From: Marinosulfonomonas sp.
GTDB lineage: Bacteria > Pseudomonadota > Alphaproteobacteria > Rhodobacterales > Rhodobacteraceae
Assembly: GCA_026984915.1 (NCBI GenBank)
Contig: JALSRG010000107.1
Span: 1 to 32,563, forward strand
Direction: 5' to 3'
DNA length: 32,563 nucleotides
Shown: positions 23,935-30,738 of the stretch, piece by piece
How positions within the stretch are numbered: the stretch's first letter is position 1
Layout: each line of letters starts with the position of its first letter
Position numbers and translations under genes: made by a program
The notes under the pieces: model-generated
What the model was told of the DNA's origin: nothing
Database searches by the model: none
What the model saw: the letters and a program-made list of their open reading frames with translations, nothing else

Positions 23935-24770
23935 GCAGCTTGACCCATAAGGATACACCCCCCGCAGACGGCTATGTCACCGAGGATGGGCGCACCATCG
24001 GTGGTGTCATGATGGAGATGAAACACATCACCTTGCGGTTTGGCGGGGTGGTTGCCATTCAGGATATTTCCTTTGATATCCGCGAAGGCGAAATCCGCGC
24101 GATTATCGGGCCCAATGGTGCGGGGAAATCCAGCATGCTGAACGTGATGAGTGGATTTTACGTGCCGAGCGAAGGCGAGGTCTGGTTCCGCGGCCGGAAA
24201 AGACCACCGATGAAACCATTTCAGGTGGCGCAGCAGGGGCTGGCGCGGACCTTCCAGAATATTGCCCTGTTCAAGGGAATGAGCACGCTGGACAACATCA
24301 TGACCGGCCGTGTGACACTGATGAAAACCGGGTTGCTGTCTCAGGCCATCTGGTGGGGCAAGGCCCAGCACGAAGAAAGTGAACACCGCGAAAAAGTAGA
24401 GGAAATCATAGACTTCCTTGAAATTCAGGCGATCCGCAAAACCCCGGTCGGACGCCTGCCATATGGCCTGCAAAAACGGGTTGAGCTGGGCCGTGCCCTG
24501 GCGGCTGAACCAAAGCTGCTGCTGCTGGATGAACCGATGGCCGGCATGAACGTCGAGGAAAAAGAGGACATGAGCCGCTTTATCCTGGATGTGAACGACG
24601 AATTCGGCACAACCATCGCCCTGATCGAGCATGATATGGGGGTTGTGATGGATCTGTCCGACCGCGTGGTGGTGATGGATTACGGCAAGAAGATCGGCGA
24701 TGGCACACCGGACGAGGTGCGCAACAACAAGGCCGTGATCGACGCCTATCTGGGGGTGGCGCATGACTGA
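23931..24770 (+). CDS. Branched-chain-amino-acid-type ABC transporter ATPase (LivG-like)
   Basis: The 279-residue ATPase has Walker A GPNGAGKS (60-67), Q-loop Q109 (ARTFQN), a signature that reads LPYGLQKR (176-183) rather than LSxGQQ, Walker B LLLLDE (196-201) and H-loop H234 (LIEHD). The DEPMAGMN sequence is typical of LivG. The N-terminal 28 residues precede the usual family start; ATG 23931 is kept because of its ATGA overlap with the synthetase gene, though ATG 24009 or 24012 would give a standard LivG length. It powers the permeases LivH and LivM encoded downstream. Confidence 0.92.
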   Translation: MSSLTHKDTPPADGYVTEDGRTIGGVMMEMKHITLRFGGVVAIQDISFDIREGEIRAIIGPNGAGKSSMLNVMSGFYVPSEGEVWFRGRKRPPMKPFQVAQQGLARTFQNIALFKGMSTLDNIMTGRVTLMKTGLLSQAIWWGKAQHEESEHREKVEEIIDFLEIQAIRKTPVGRLPYGLQKRVELGRALAAEPKLLLLDEPMAGMNVEEKEDMSRFILDVNDEFGTTIALIEHDMGVVMDLSDRVVVMDYGKKIGDGTPDEVRNNKAVIDAYLGVAHD

Positions 24771-24788
24771 TATTCAGCCAGTTTTCGG

Positions 24789-24826
24789 CGTATGGAAAAC
24801 GTATGGAAAACGTATGGAAAACGTAT
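24789..24826. repeat. 11-bp tandem repeat, three units plus partial
   Basis: Three perfect head-to-tail copies of CGTATGGAAAA occupy 24789-24799, 24800-24810 and 24811-24821, followed by a partial CGTAT (24822-24826). They fill the centre of the 92-bp livG-livH gap, ending 36 nt before the livH start. The 11-bp period is close to one helical turn, so each unit presents the same face. Confidence 0.9.
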
Positions 24827-24862
24827 TGCCGACAAAGCAACAGACCATGAGAGGCACAAATC

Positions 24863-25849
24863 ATGTCTGAACAGTTCTATTTCGCTCTGGAAGTGATGAT
24901 GAACGGCCTGATGGCCGGTGTCATGTATTCGCTGGTGGCGCTCGGGTTTGTGCTGATCTTCAAGGCAAGCGGCATCTTCAACTATGCCCAGGGTGTCATG
25001 GCCCTGTTCGCGGCCTTGACCCTGGTCGGCATCCAGAAAGGCGAAATTCCGTTTGCCCATGTGATCAATGCAACCTTTGGCACCAATCTGAGCACATTCG
25101 GATGGGAGTTGCCCTCGATCGTCGCCATCGTTCTGACCGCGGCGGTGATGATCCTGATGGCGGTGCTGATCGAGAAATACGTGCTGAAACATCTGGTCAA
25201 TCAGGAGCCGATCATCCTGTTCATGGCAACGATCGGCCTGGCCTTTTTCCTGGAAGGTCTGGGAGATTTGATGTGGGGCTCGGAGATCAAGAAGCTGGAT
25301 GTCGGGCTGCCGCAGGGTATTTCCGAAACGATTGAAACCGTCACGAACAACTGGTTCGGCTACGGCTTCTTTATCGACCGGCTTGATATCATTGCCGCAG
25401 TGGTTGCCGCCATTCTGGTGACATCGCTGACGCTGTTTTCCAAATACACCAAACAGGGCCGGGCCCTGCGCGCGGTTGCCGATGACCATCAGGCGGCGCT
25501 GTCGGTGGGTATCAGCCTCCGGTTCATCTGGGTGCTGGTGTGGTCGATCGCCGGGTTCGTGGCGCTGGTTGCCGGCATCATGTGGGGCACCAAATCGGGT
25601 GTGCAGTTTTCCCTGAGCCTGATCGCGCTGAAGGCATTGCCGGTGCTGATGCTGGGCGGCTTTACCTCGATCCCCGGTGCGATTGTCGGCGGGCTGATCA
25701 TCGGGGTTGGCGAGAAGCTGTTCGAGTTTCTTGTCGGACCGATGGTGGGCGGAGCCACCGAAAACTGGTTTGCCTATGTGCTGGCGCTCGTGTTCCTCGT
25801 TTTCCGGCCGCAGGGGCTGTTTGGCGAGAAGATCATCGAGAGAGTATGA
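24863..25849 (+). CDS. Branched-chain-amino-acid-type ABC permease (LivH-like)
   Basis: The 328-residue polytopic membrane protein has at least seven hydrophobic segments. LivH landmarks are the N-terminal NGLMAGVMYSLVALGFVLIFKASGIFNYAQG, RALRAVADDHQAALSVGI (the cytoplasmic loop that contacts the ATPase) and KALPVLMLGGFTSIPGAIVGG. It is one of two transmembrane subunits of the importer. ATG 24863 has GAGAGG 8 nt upstream. It is separated from LivG by the 11-bp repeat array and from LivM by a 59-codon membrane ORF, an atypical spacing for a liv operon, where H and M are usually adjacent. Confidence 0.94.
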   Translation: MSEQFYFALEVMMNGLMAGVMYSLVALGFVLIFKASGIFNYAQGVMALFAALTLVGIQKGEIPFAHVINATFGTNLSTFGWELPSIVAIVLTAAVMILMAVLIEKYVLKHLVNQEPIILFMATIGLAFFLEGLGDLMWGSEIKKLDVGLPQGISETIETVTNNWFGYGFFIDRLDIIAAVVAAILVTSLTLFSKYTKQGRALRAVADDHQAALSVGISLRFIWVLVWSIAGFVALVAGIMWGTKSGVQFSLSLIALKALPVLMLGGFTSIPGAIVGGLIIGVGEKLFEFLVGPMVGGATENWFAYVLALVFLVFRPQGLFGEKIIERV

Positions 25850-25885
25850 CGTGATGCGCTGTGTTGAAATATTCCTTCCTCAAAA

Positions 25886-25910
25886 GGGTTTACATGGAAC
25901 CCGACTTTTT
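25886..25910 (+). terminator. Weak intrinsic terminator or attenuator inside the transporter operon
   Basis: GGGTT (25886-25890) and AACCC (25898-25902) can pair around a 7-nt loop, followed three bases later by TTTTT (25906-25910). The stem is only 5 bp, so full termination is unlikely. Its position just after livH and before the small membrane ORF suggests partial attenuation. Confidence 0.35.
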
Positions 25911-25967
25911 GGTTACCTGATTCTTACCCGCAGAGGGTGCGCGAACAACCAAAAGGAAGGAAACACC

Positions 25968-26147
25968 ATGAAATTTTGTGCAATTGCAACCGTGATCGGC
26001 TTTTCAGCCTTTGTCATTTTTGCAGTGCTTGCGGTTTTTGCACCGGAGGACGCCCCCGGTGCCCTGACCGTTGATGTCATTCTGGCGGCGATCGGGTTCC
26101 TGGGCGGCGCGATTGCGTGGCTACGGATAAAAAGAGGAAACTGCTGA
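25968..26147 (+). CDS. Small two-helix membrane protein within the transporter operon
   Basis: A 59-residue ORF with a strong Shine-Dalgarno (AAGGAAGG at 25953-25960, 7 nt before ATG). It consists of a hydrophobic helix (about 4-25, from CAIATVIGFSAFVIFAV), a short acidic/proline turn (APEDAPGA) and a second helix (about 34-53, VDVILAAIGFLGGAIAWL), ending in RIKRGNC. The positive C-terminus predicts both ends in the cytoplasm. Its TGA stop overlaps the livM ATG as TGATG. I do not recognise a family. The first and last codons are AT-richer than the neighbours (AAATTTTGTGCAATT at the start). An in-frame ATG at 25854 would add 38 residues but lacks a good ribosome-binding site. It may be an accessory subunit or a translational coupler. 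Confidence 0.65.
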   Translation: MKFCAIATVIGFSAFVIFAVLAVFAPEDAPGALTVDVILAAIGFLGGAIAWLRIKRGNC

Positions 26148-27223
26148 TGCTTTACCGCGAGGCCGGTGATTTCAAGGCGTCCTATGTCGAGGACAGTCAG
26201 ACCTTTCCGATCAAGTTTGACCGGATGGGGTATTATGTGACGCTGGCGATCGCGTTTGGCATCATCCCCTTCATCATCAATGATTACTGGGCCAATGCGG
26301 TTGTTGTGCCGTTCCTGATCTATGCAATCGCGTCCATCGGGCTGAACATTCTGACGGGCTATGCCGGGCAGGTCAGCCTGGGAACAGGCGGGTTCATGGC
26401 TGTCGGGGCCTTTGCCTGCTACAAGCTGATGACCGCCTTTCCGGATATCAATATCATCTTTCTCATCCTGATATCCGGCGGAATTACCGCTGCGGTCGGC
26501 ATGGCCTTTGGCCTGCCGAGCCTGCGGATCAAGGGGTTTTACCTGGCGGTGGCAACCCTGGCGGCGCAGTTCTTTCTGGTGTGGCTGTTCAACAAGGTGC
26601 CGTGGTTCTACAATTATTCCGCATCCGGCCAGATCAGCGCACCGGAACGCACGGTTTTCAGTATTCCGGTTACCGGCCCGCATACCGAAGCCTGGGCAAA
26701 ATATCTGATCTGCCTGATCTTTGTCTTTGCCCTGGCGTGGATTGCCCGGAATCTGACCCGCGGCAGTACCGGGCGCAAATGGATGGCCATTCGCGACATG
26801 GATATTGCCGCAGAAATCATCGGCGTGAACCCTTTGCGGGCAAAACTGTCGGCCTTTGCGATCTCGAGCTTTTTCGTCGGGGTCGCCGGGGCGCTGTTTT
26901 TCGCGGTCTATCTGGGGGCGGCCGAGGTGGGCGAGGCCTTTGGCACGCAGAAATCGTTTCTGGTGCTGTTCATGATCATCATCGGCGGGCTCGGGTCGAT
27001 TTTCGGCAGCTTCGCCGGCGCGGCCTTTATGGTGCTTTTGCCGGTTCTGCTGAAAAACCTGCTGGTCGGCGGGCTGGGCTGGCCAACCGATCTGGCAGCG
27101 AATTTCGAGGTGCTGACAGTCGGGGCGCTGATCATCATCTTTCTGATCGCTGAACCACACGGGATTGCGCAGCTTTGGCGCACAGCAAAGGAAAAACTGA
27201 GGCTATGGCCGTTCCCGCATTAG
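26147..27223 (+). CDS. Branched-chain-amino-acid-type ABC permease (LivM-like)
   Basis: The 358-residue polytopic permease starts MLYREAGDFKASY, an N-terminus I associate with this LivM subfamily, followed by about eight hydrophobic segments. LivM landmarks: GLNILTGYAGQVSLGTGGFMAVGA, GLPSLRIKGFYLAVATLA and the ATPase-contacting loop GRKWMAIRDMDIAAEIIGVNPLRAKL. ATG 26147 overlaps the small ORF's stop (TGATG) and has AGAGGA about 10 nt upstream; GTG 26117 would add an unlikely MATDKKRKLL segment. It pairs with LivH to form the channel. The last segment reads EPHGIAQLWRTAKEKLRLWPFPH, a normal LivM ending. Confidence 0.93.
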   Translation: MLYREAGDFKASYVEDSQTFPIKFDRMGYYVTLAIAFGIIPFIINDYWANAVVVPFLIYAIASIGLNILTGYAGQVSLGTGGFMAVGAFACYKLMTAFPDINIIFLILISGGITAAVGMAFGLPSLRIKGFYLAVATLAAQFFLVWLFNKVPWFYNYSASGQISAPERTVFSIPVTGPHTEAWAKYLICLIFVFALAWIARNLTRGSTGRKWMAIRDMDIAAEIIGVNPLRAKLSAFAISSFFVGVAGALFFAVYLGAAEVGEAFGTQKSFLVLFMIIIGGLGSIFGSFAGAAFMVLLPVLLKNLLVGGLGWPTDLAANFEVLTVGALIIIFLIAEPHGIAQLWRTAKEKLRLWPFPH

Positions 27224-27243
27224 GGCCGGCCGAAAGAAACAGA

Positions 27244-27258
27244 CCGGGCCAACCCCGG
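27244..27258 (+). other. Small GC hairpin upstream of the binding-protein gene
   Basis: CCGGG (27244-27248) pairs with CCCGG (27254-27258) around a 5-nt loop in the 78-bp livM-livK gap. It lies 28 nt before the very strong Shine-Dalgarno (GGGAGGAG, 27287-27294) of the next gene. It could protect a processed 5' end, but it is short and may be chance. Confidence 0.3.
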
Positions 27259-27301
27259 CAGAGCGAAACTATCGGATGAAAACCAAGGGAGGAGAAACCC
27301 G

Positions 27302-28588
27302 ATGAAATTGAAATTAGCAACCCTGGCCGTGGCCGCCGTAATGGCCGCCGCACCGGCAATGGCGGAACTTGTGTTCCCGTCGCTGTCATACCGCACCGGC
27401 CCCTATGCCGCGGGCGGCGCACCGTTTGCCGACGGCTATGCCGATTATTTCACGCTGTTAAACGAGCGTGACGGCGGCATTGGCGGTGTGAAAACCAAAG
27501 TGATCGAATGCGAGACCGGCTATAACACCGAAAAAGGTGTTGAGTGCTATGAAAGCACCAAGGGCGAAGGCGCACTGGTGTACCAGCCGCTGTCAACCGG
27601 GATCACCTATCAGTTGATCCCCAAGGCCGAAGCCGACGGCATTCCGCTGCACACCATGGGTTATGGGCGTACGTCGGCCGCGGATGGCACCGTGTTCAAA
27701 TGGGCCTTCAACTATCCGGCCAACTACTGGCAGGGTGCTTCGGATGCGGTGGATCATATCCTCGACATCAACGGTGGCGATATCAAAGGCAAAAAGATCG
27801 CGCTGCTCTATCACAACTCGGCCTACGGCAAAGAGCCGATCCGCACGCTTGAGGAACTTTCCAAAAAGCACGGGTTCGACCTGAGCCTGATCCCGGTGGA
27901 TCACCCCGGCCAGGAGCAGAAATCGCAGTGGCTGCAAATCCGTCGCGAAAAGCCTGACTACGTGCTGATGTGGGGCTGGGGGGTGATGAACCAGGTTGCC
28001 ATTCAGGAAGCCGCCAACATCCGTTTCCCGATGGATCATTTCATCGGTATCTGGTGGTCTGGCTCGGAAAATGACGTGCTGCCCGCGGGTGACGCGGCCA
28101 ATGGCTACAAGGCGCTGAACTTTCACGCTGTCGGCAAGGATTTCCCGATCTTTGCGGATATCCAGAAATATGTTGTGGATGCCGGCAAGGCAGCCGGTTC
28201 CGGTGACAACGTTGGCACAGTGCTTTATAACCGGGGTCTCTATGCTGCCATGCTGGCCGCAGAAGCCGCGAAAAAGGCACAAGAGCTTTCCGGCAAGAAA
28301 GACATCACCCCAGGCGACATGCGTGATGGCATGGAAGCGCTGGAGATCACCGAGGCCCGTATGACAGAACTGGGCATGCCCGGCTTCGGACCTTCCTTCA
28401 AGGTGAGCTGCGCCAACCACGGTGGCCCCGGCAAGGCGGCGATCCAGCAATGGGACGCGGCGGCGAAGAAATGGACAATCGTTACCGATTTCTATGCGCC
28501 AGACATGGACGTGATCCAGCCGCTGATCAAGGCGGATGCCGAGGCCTATGCCAAGGAAAACAACATCACACCGCGCAGCTGTAACTAG
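27302..28588 (+). CDS. Periplasmic substrate-binding protein of the Liv-type ABC transporter
   Basis: The 428-residue protein has a clear Sec signal peptide (MKLKLATLAV... cleaved after AMA at residue 21). It has the periplasmic-binding-protein type I fold of the LivK/amide-urea family: GGAPFADGYADYFTLLNERDGGIGG, KVIECETGYNTEKGVECYE and KIALLYHNSAYGKEP. Family members bind branched-chain amino acids, amides, aromatic acids or fatty-acid-like ligands; the flanking CoA ligases point to a carboxylate, but the ligand is unknown. GGGAGGAG 7 nt before the ATG predicts high translation, as usual for a binding protein. A 10-bp hairpin follows the stop. Confidence 0.92.
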   Translation: MKLKLATLAVAAVMAAAPAMAELVFPSLSYRTGPYAAGGAPFADGYADYFTLLNERDGGIGGVKTKVIECETGYNTEKGVECYESTKGEGALVYQPLSTGITYQLIPKAEADGIPLHTMGYGRTSAADGTVFKWAFNYPANYWQGASDAVDHILDINGGDIKGKKIALLYHNSAYGKEPIRTLEELSKKHGFDLSLIPVDHPGQEQKSQWLQIRREKPDYVLMWGWGVMNQVAIQEAANIRFPMDHFIGIWWSGSENDVLPAGDAANGYKALNFHAVGKDFPIFADIQKYVVDAGKAAGSGDNVGTVLYNRGLYAAMLAAEAAKKAQELSGKKDITPGDMRDGMEALEITEARMTELGMPGFGPSFKVSCANHGGPGKAAIQQWDAAAKKWTIVTDFYAPDMDVIQPLIKADAEAYAKENNITPRSCN

Positions 28589-28605
28589 GGCGCGCCGATA
28601 AAACA

Positions 28606-28631
28606 GGTCCGGGCCGCGACAGGCCCGGGCC
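28606..28631 (+). other. Strong mRNA stem-loop after the binding-protein gene
   Basis: GGTCCGGGCC (28606-28615) pairs along its full length with GGCCCGGGCC (28622-28631), one G-U pair, 6-nt loop GCGACA. No T-run follows and the next gene starts 28 nt later. This is more like an RNase-blocking stem that stabilises upstream binding-protein mRNA, or partial attenuation, than a full terminator. Confidence 0.65.
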
Positions 28632-28659
28632 ACGCAAATTGCAGGTCAGGAATTGCACG

Positions 28660-29484
28660 ATGCTCGATGCCACACAAACCGAAACGCCGCTGCTGGACGT
28701 GAACAACATCGAGGTGATCTATAATCACGTGATCCTTGTGCTGAAGGGTGTCAGCCTGTCTTTGTCAAAGGGCGGCATAACCGCGCTGTTGGGCGGGAAC
28801 GGCGCTGGAAAAACGACCACGCTGAAGGCCATTTCAAACCTGCTGCATTCGGAGCGCGGCGAAGTGACCAAGGGCAGCATCCTGTACCACGGCGACCGCA
28901 TAGAGGAACTGAACCCGGCAGAAATGGTGCGCCGCGGCGTTGTCCAGGTGATGGAAGGCCGCCACTGTTTCGAACATCTGACGGTTGAGGAAAACCTGAT
29001 GACCGGCGCCTATACGCGGCGTGACGGGTCGGCGGCAATCGCTGCGGATCTGGAAATGGTTTACAATTATTTTCCGCGTCTGAAAGAACGGCGCAAATCC
29101 CAGGCGGGTTATACATCCGGCGGCGAACAGCAGATGGTTGCCATCGGCCGCGCGTTGATGAGCCGACCTGAAACGATTTTGCTGGACGAACCCAGCATGG
29201 GACTGGCGCCACAGTTGGTGGAACAGATCTTTGAGATCGTCCGGATGGTGAACGAGCAGGAGGGCGTATCCTTTCTGCTGGCGGAACAGAACACCAACGC
29301 GGCCCTGCGCTATGCCAACTATGGCTATATTCTGGAATCCGGCCGGGTGGTGATGGATGGCCCTGCAGATGAGTTGCGCGAAAACCCCGATGTGAAAGAG
29401 TTCTATTTAGGTGTGTCCGAGGAAGGGCGCAAAAGTTTCCGCGATGTGCGCAGCTATCGGCGGCGCAAACGCTGGCTAAGCTGA
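28660..29484 (+). CDS. Branched-chain-amino-acid-type ABC transporter ATPase (LivF-like)
   Basis: The 274-residue ATPase has Walker A GGNGAGKTT (45-53), Q95-type loop QVMEGRHCF as in LivF, signature SGGEQQ from 153, Walker B ILLDEP (173-178) and LLAEQNTNAALRYANYGYILESGR, the LivF-specific H-loop region where Gln replaces the usual His. It forms the nucleotide-binding heterodimer with the LivG-like protein. ATG 28660 has TCAGGA 8 nt upstream; TTG 28639 is in frame but less likely. The C-terminal tail after YLGVSEE is longer and more basic (SYRRRKRWLS) than in textbook LivF proteins. Confidence 0.93.
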   Translation: MLDATQTETPLLDVNNIEVIYNHVILVLKGVSLSLSKGGITALLGGNGAGKTTTLKAISNLLHSERGEVTKGSILYHGDRIEELNPAEMVRRGVVQVMEGRHCFEHLTVEENLMTGAYTRRDGSAAIAADLEMVYNYFPRLKERRKSQAGYTSGGEQQMVAIGRALMSRPETILLDEPSMGLAPQLVEQIFEIVRMVNEQEGVSFLLAEQNTNAALRYANYGYILESGRVVMDGPADELRENPDVKEFYLGVSEEGRKSFRDVRSYRRRKRWLS

Positions 29485-29497
29485 GGCAATAAAGACG

Positions 29498-30715
29498 ATG
29501 ACCCATTTTGATAGGCTTGAAACCCGCAGTGCCGATGAGCGCGCCGCGGCACTGGCAAAGGTTTTGCCGGAACAGATCGCCCGCGCCAAGGCGGCGCCGG
29601 GGCTGGCGGCAACTCTTGTGGATGTGGATCCGCAGGCGGTTTTGTCGGTCTCTGATCTGGCGGCGCTGCCGGTGCTGCGCAAATCCGATCTGGTCAGCGC
29701 CCAGTCCGAGGCGCCGCCCTTTGGCGGGTTTACCGGGCTTGCAACCGCGGCGTTTGATCATGTTTTCCAAAGCCCCGGCCCGATCTATGAGCCAGGGCGC
29801 ACCAGCCACGACTGGTGGCGCATGGGCCGGTTTCTGCATGCCTGCGGCATTGGAAAAGGCGATATCGTGCAGAACTGTTTCGGCTATCATCTGACGCCGG
29901 CCGGCATGATCTTTGAAAATGGTGCGCGGGCTGTCGGGGCGGCAGTGTTGCCGGCCGGAACCGGTCAGACCGAATTGCAGGCGCGGGCGGCCCATGATGT
30001 CGGAACAACAGCCTATGCCGGAACCCCCGACTATCTGAAGGTGATTCTGGACAGGGCGGAAGAAATGGGGCTGACGCTGTCAATCACCCGTGCCGCCGTC
30101 GGCGGTGGGGCGCTGTTTCCGTCATTGCGGCAGGAATACGCCGACCGTGGCATTCTTTGCCTGCAAAGCTATGCGACCGCCGATCTGGGCAACATTGCCT
30201 ATGAAAGCACCGCCCAGGAAGGCATGATCGTCGATGAGGGTGTGATCGTCGAGATTGTCACACCCGGCACCGGCAACCCGGTTCAGCCGGGCGAGGTGGG
30301 CGAAGTCGTGGTGACCACGCTCAACCCCGATTATCCGCTGATCCGGTTTGCCACCGGGGATTTGAGCGCCATCATGGAGGGTCAAAGCCCCTGTGGGCGC
30401 ACGAATATGCGCATCAAGGGCTGGATGGGCCGCGCCGACCAGACCACGAAGATCAAGGGAATGTTCGTGCGCCCGGAACAGGTGGCCGACTTTGTTGCAC
30501 AGCACAAAGAGGTCACCCGCGCCCGGGTGATTGCCAGCCGTCAGGGCGAAATGGATGTGATGACCGTGCAGGTCGAGACAGATTCGACCGACCCGGACCG
30601 CTATGCGGAAAGTGTCGTCAATACCTTGAAAATGAAGGCCCGAATCGAGCTGGTTGCCAGGGGGGGCTTGCCAAACGATGGAAAAGTGATCGAAGATCAG
30701 CGGAGTTATGACTGA
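29498..30715 (+). CDS. PaaK-like (phenylacetate-CoA ligase family) AMP-binding protein
   Basis: The 405-residue protein resembles phenylacetate-CoA ligases: an N-terminal helical part, GYHLTPAGMIFENGARAVGAAVLPAGTG, LQSYATADLGNIAYE (about 222-236), RFATGDLS (283-290) and the C-terminal hinge GRADQTTKIKGMFVRPEQV (from 311). The phosphate-binding loop that is SSGTTGKP in typical PaaK is replaced by FQSPGPIYEPG (90-100). I believe this is a recurrent variant in ligases linked to Liv-type operons, but catalytic competence cannot be assumed. It is 13 nt after the LivF-like gene and closes the operon. It would act on the imported acid, possibly a different one from the first ligase's substrate. Confidence 0.83.
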   Translation: MTHFDRLETRSADERAAALAKVLPEQIARAKAAPGLAATLVDVDPQAVLSVSDLAALPVLRKSDLVSAQSEAPPFGGFTGLATAAFDHVFQSPGPIYEPGRTSHDWWRMGRFLHACGIGKGDIVQNCFGYHLTPAGMIFENGARAVGAAVLPAGTGQTELQARAAHDVGTTAYAGTPDYLKVILDRAEEMGLTLSITRAAVGGGALFPSLRQEYADRGILCLQSYATADLGNIAYESTAQEGMIVDEGVIVEIVTPGTGNPVQPGEVGEVVVTTLNPDYPLIRFATGDLSAIMEGQSPCGRTNMRIKGWMGRADQTTKIKGMFVRPEQVADFVAQHKEVTRARVIASRQGEMDVMTVQVETDSTDPDRYAESVVNTLKMKARIELVARGGLPNDGKVIEDQRSYD

Positions 30716-30738
30716 TATGTAATGATTGGGAGGGCTGC

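Noticed and set aside
24789-24826. The 11-bp repeat array as a CRISPR fragment or iteron origin
   Set aside because: Units are contiguous with no spacers, are too short for CRISPR, and no replication initiator gene is nearby; the site lies inside an operon.
26117-26146. GTG 26117 as the livM start
   Set aside because: It would add ten charged residues absent from the family N-terminus, while ATG 26147 has a ribosome-binding site and a TGATG overlap with the upstream ORF.
25913-27160. A 415-codon - strand frame covering the small ORF and livM
   Set aside because: It is antisense to LivM, has no hydrophobic or motif structure, and shows the charged His/Asp/Gln-rich composition of a shadow frame.
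28751-29995. A 414-codon - strand frame crossing livF and the PaaK-like gene
   Set aside because: It spans two genes with intact Walker and ligase motifs on the other strand, with no sensible protein signature.
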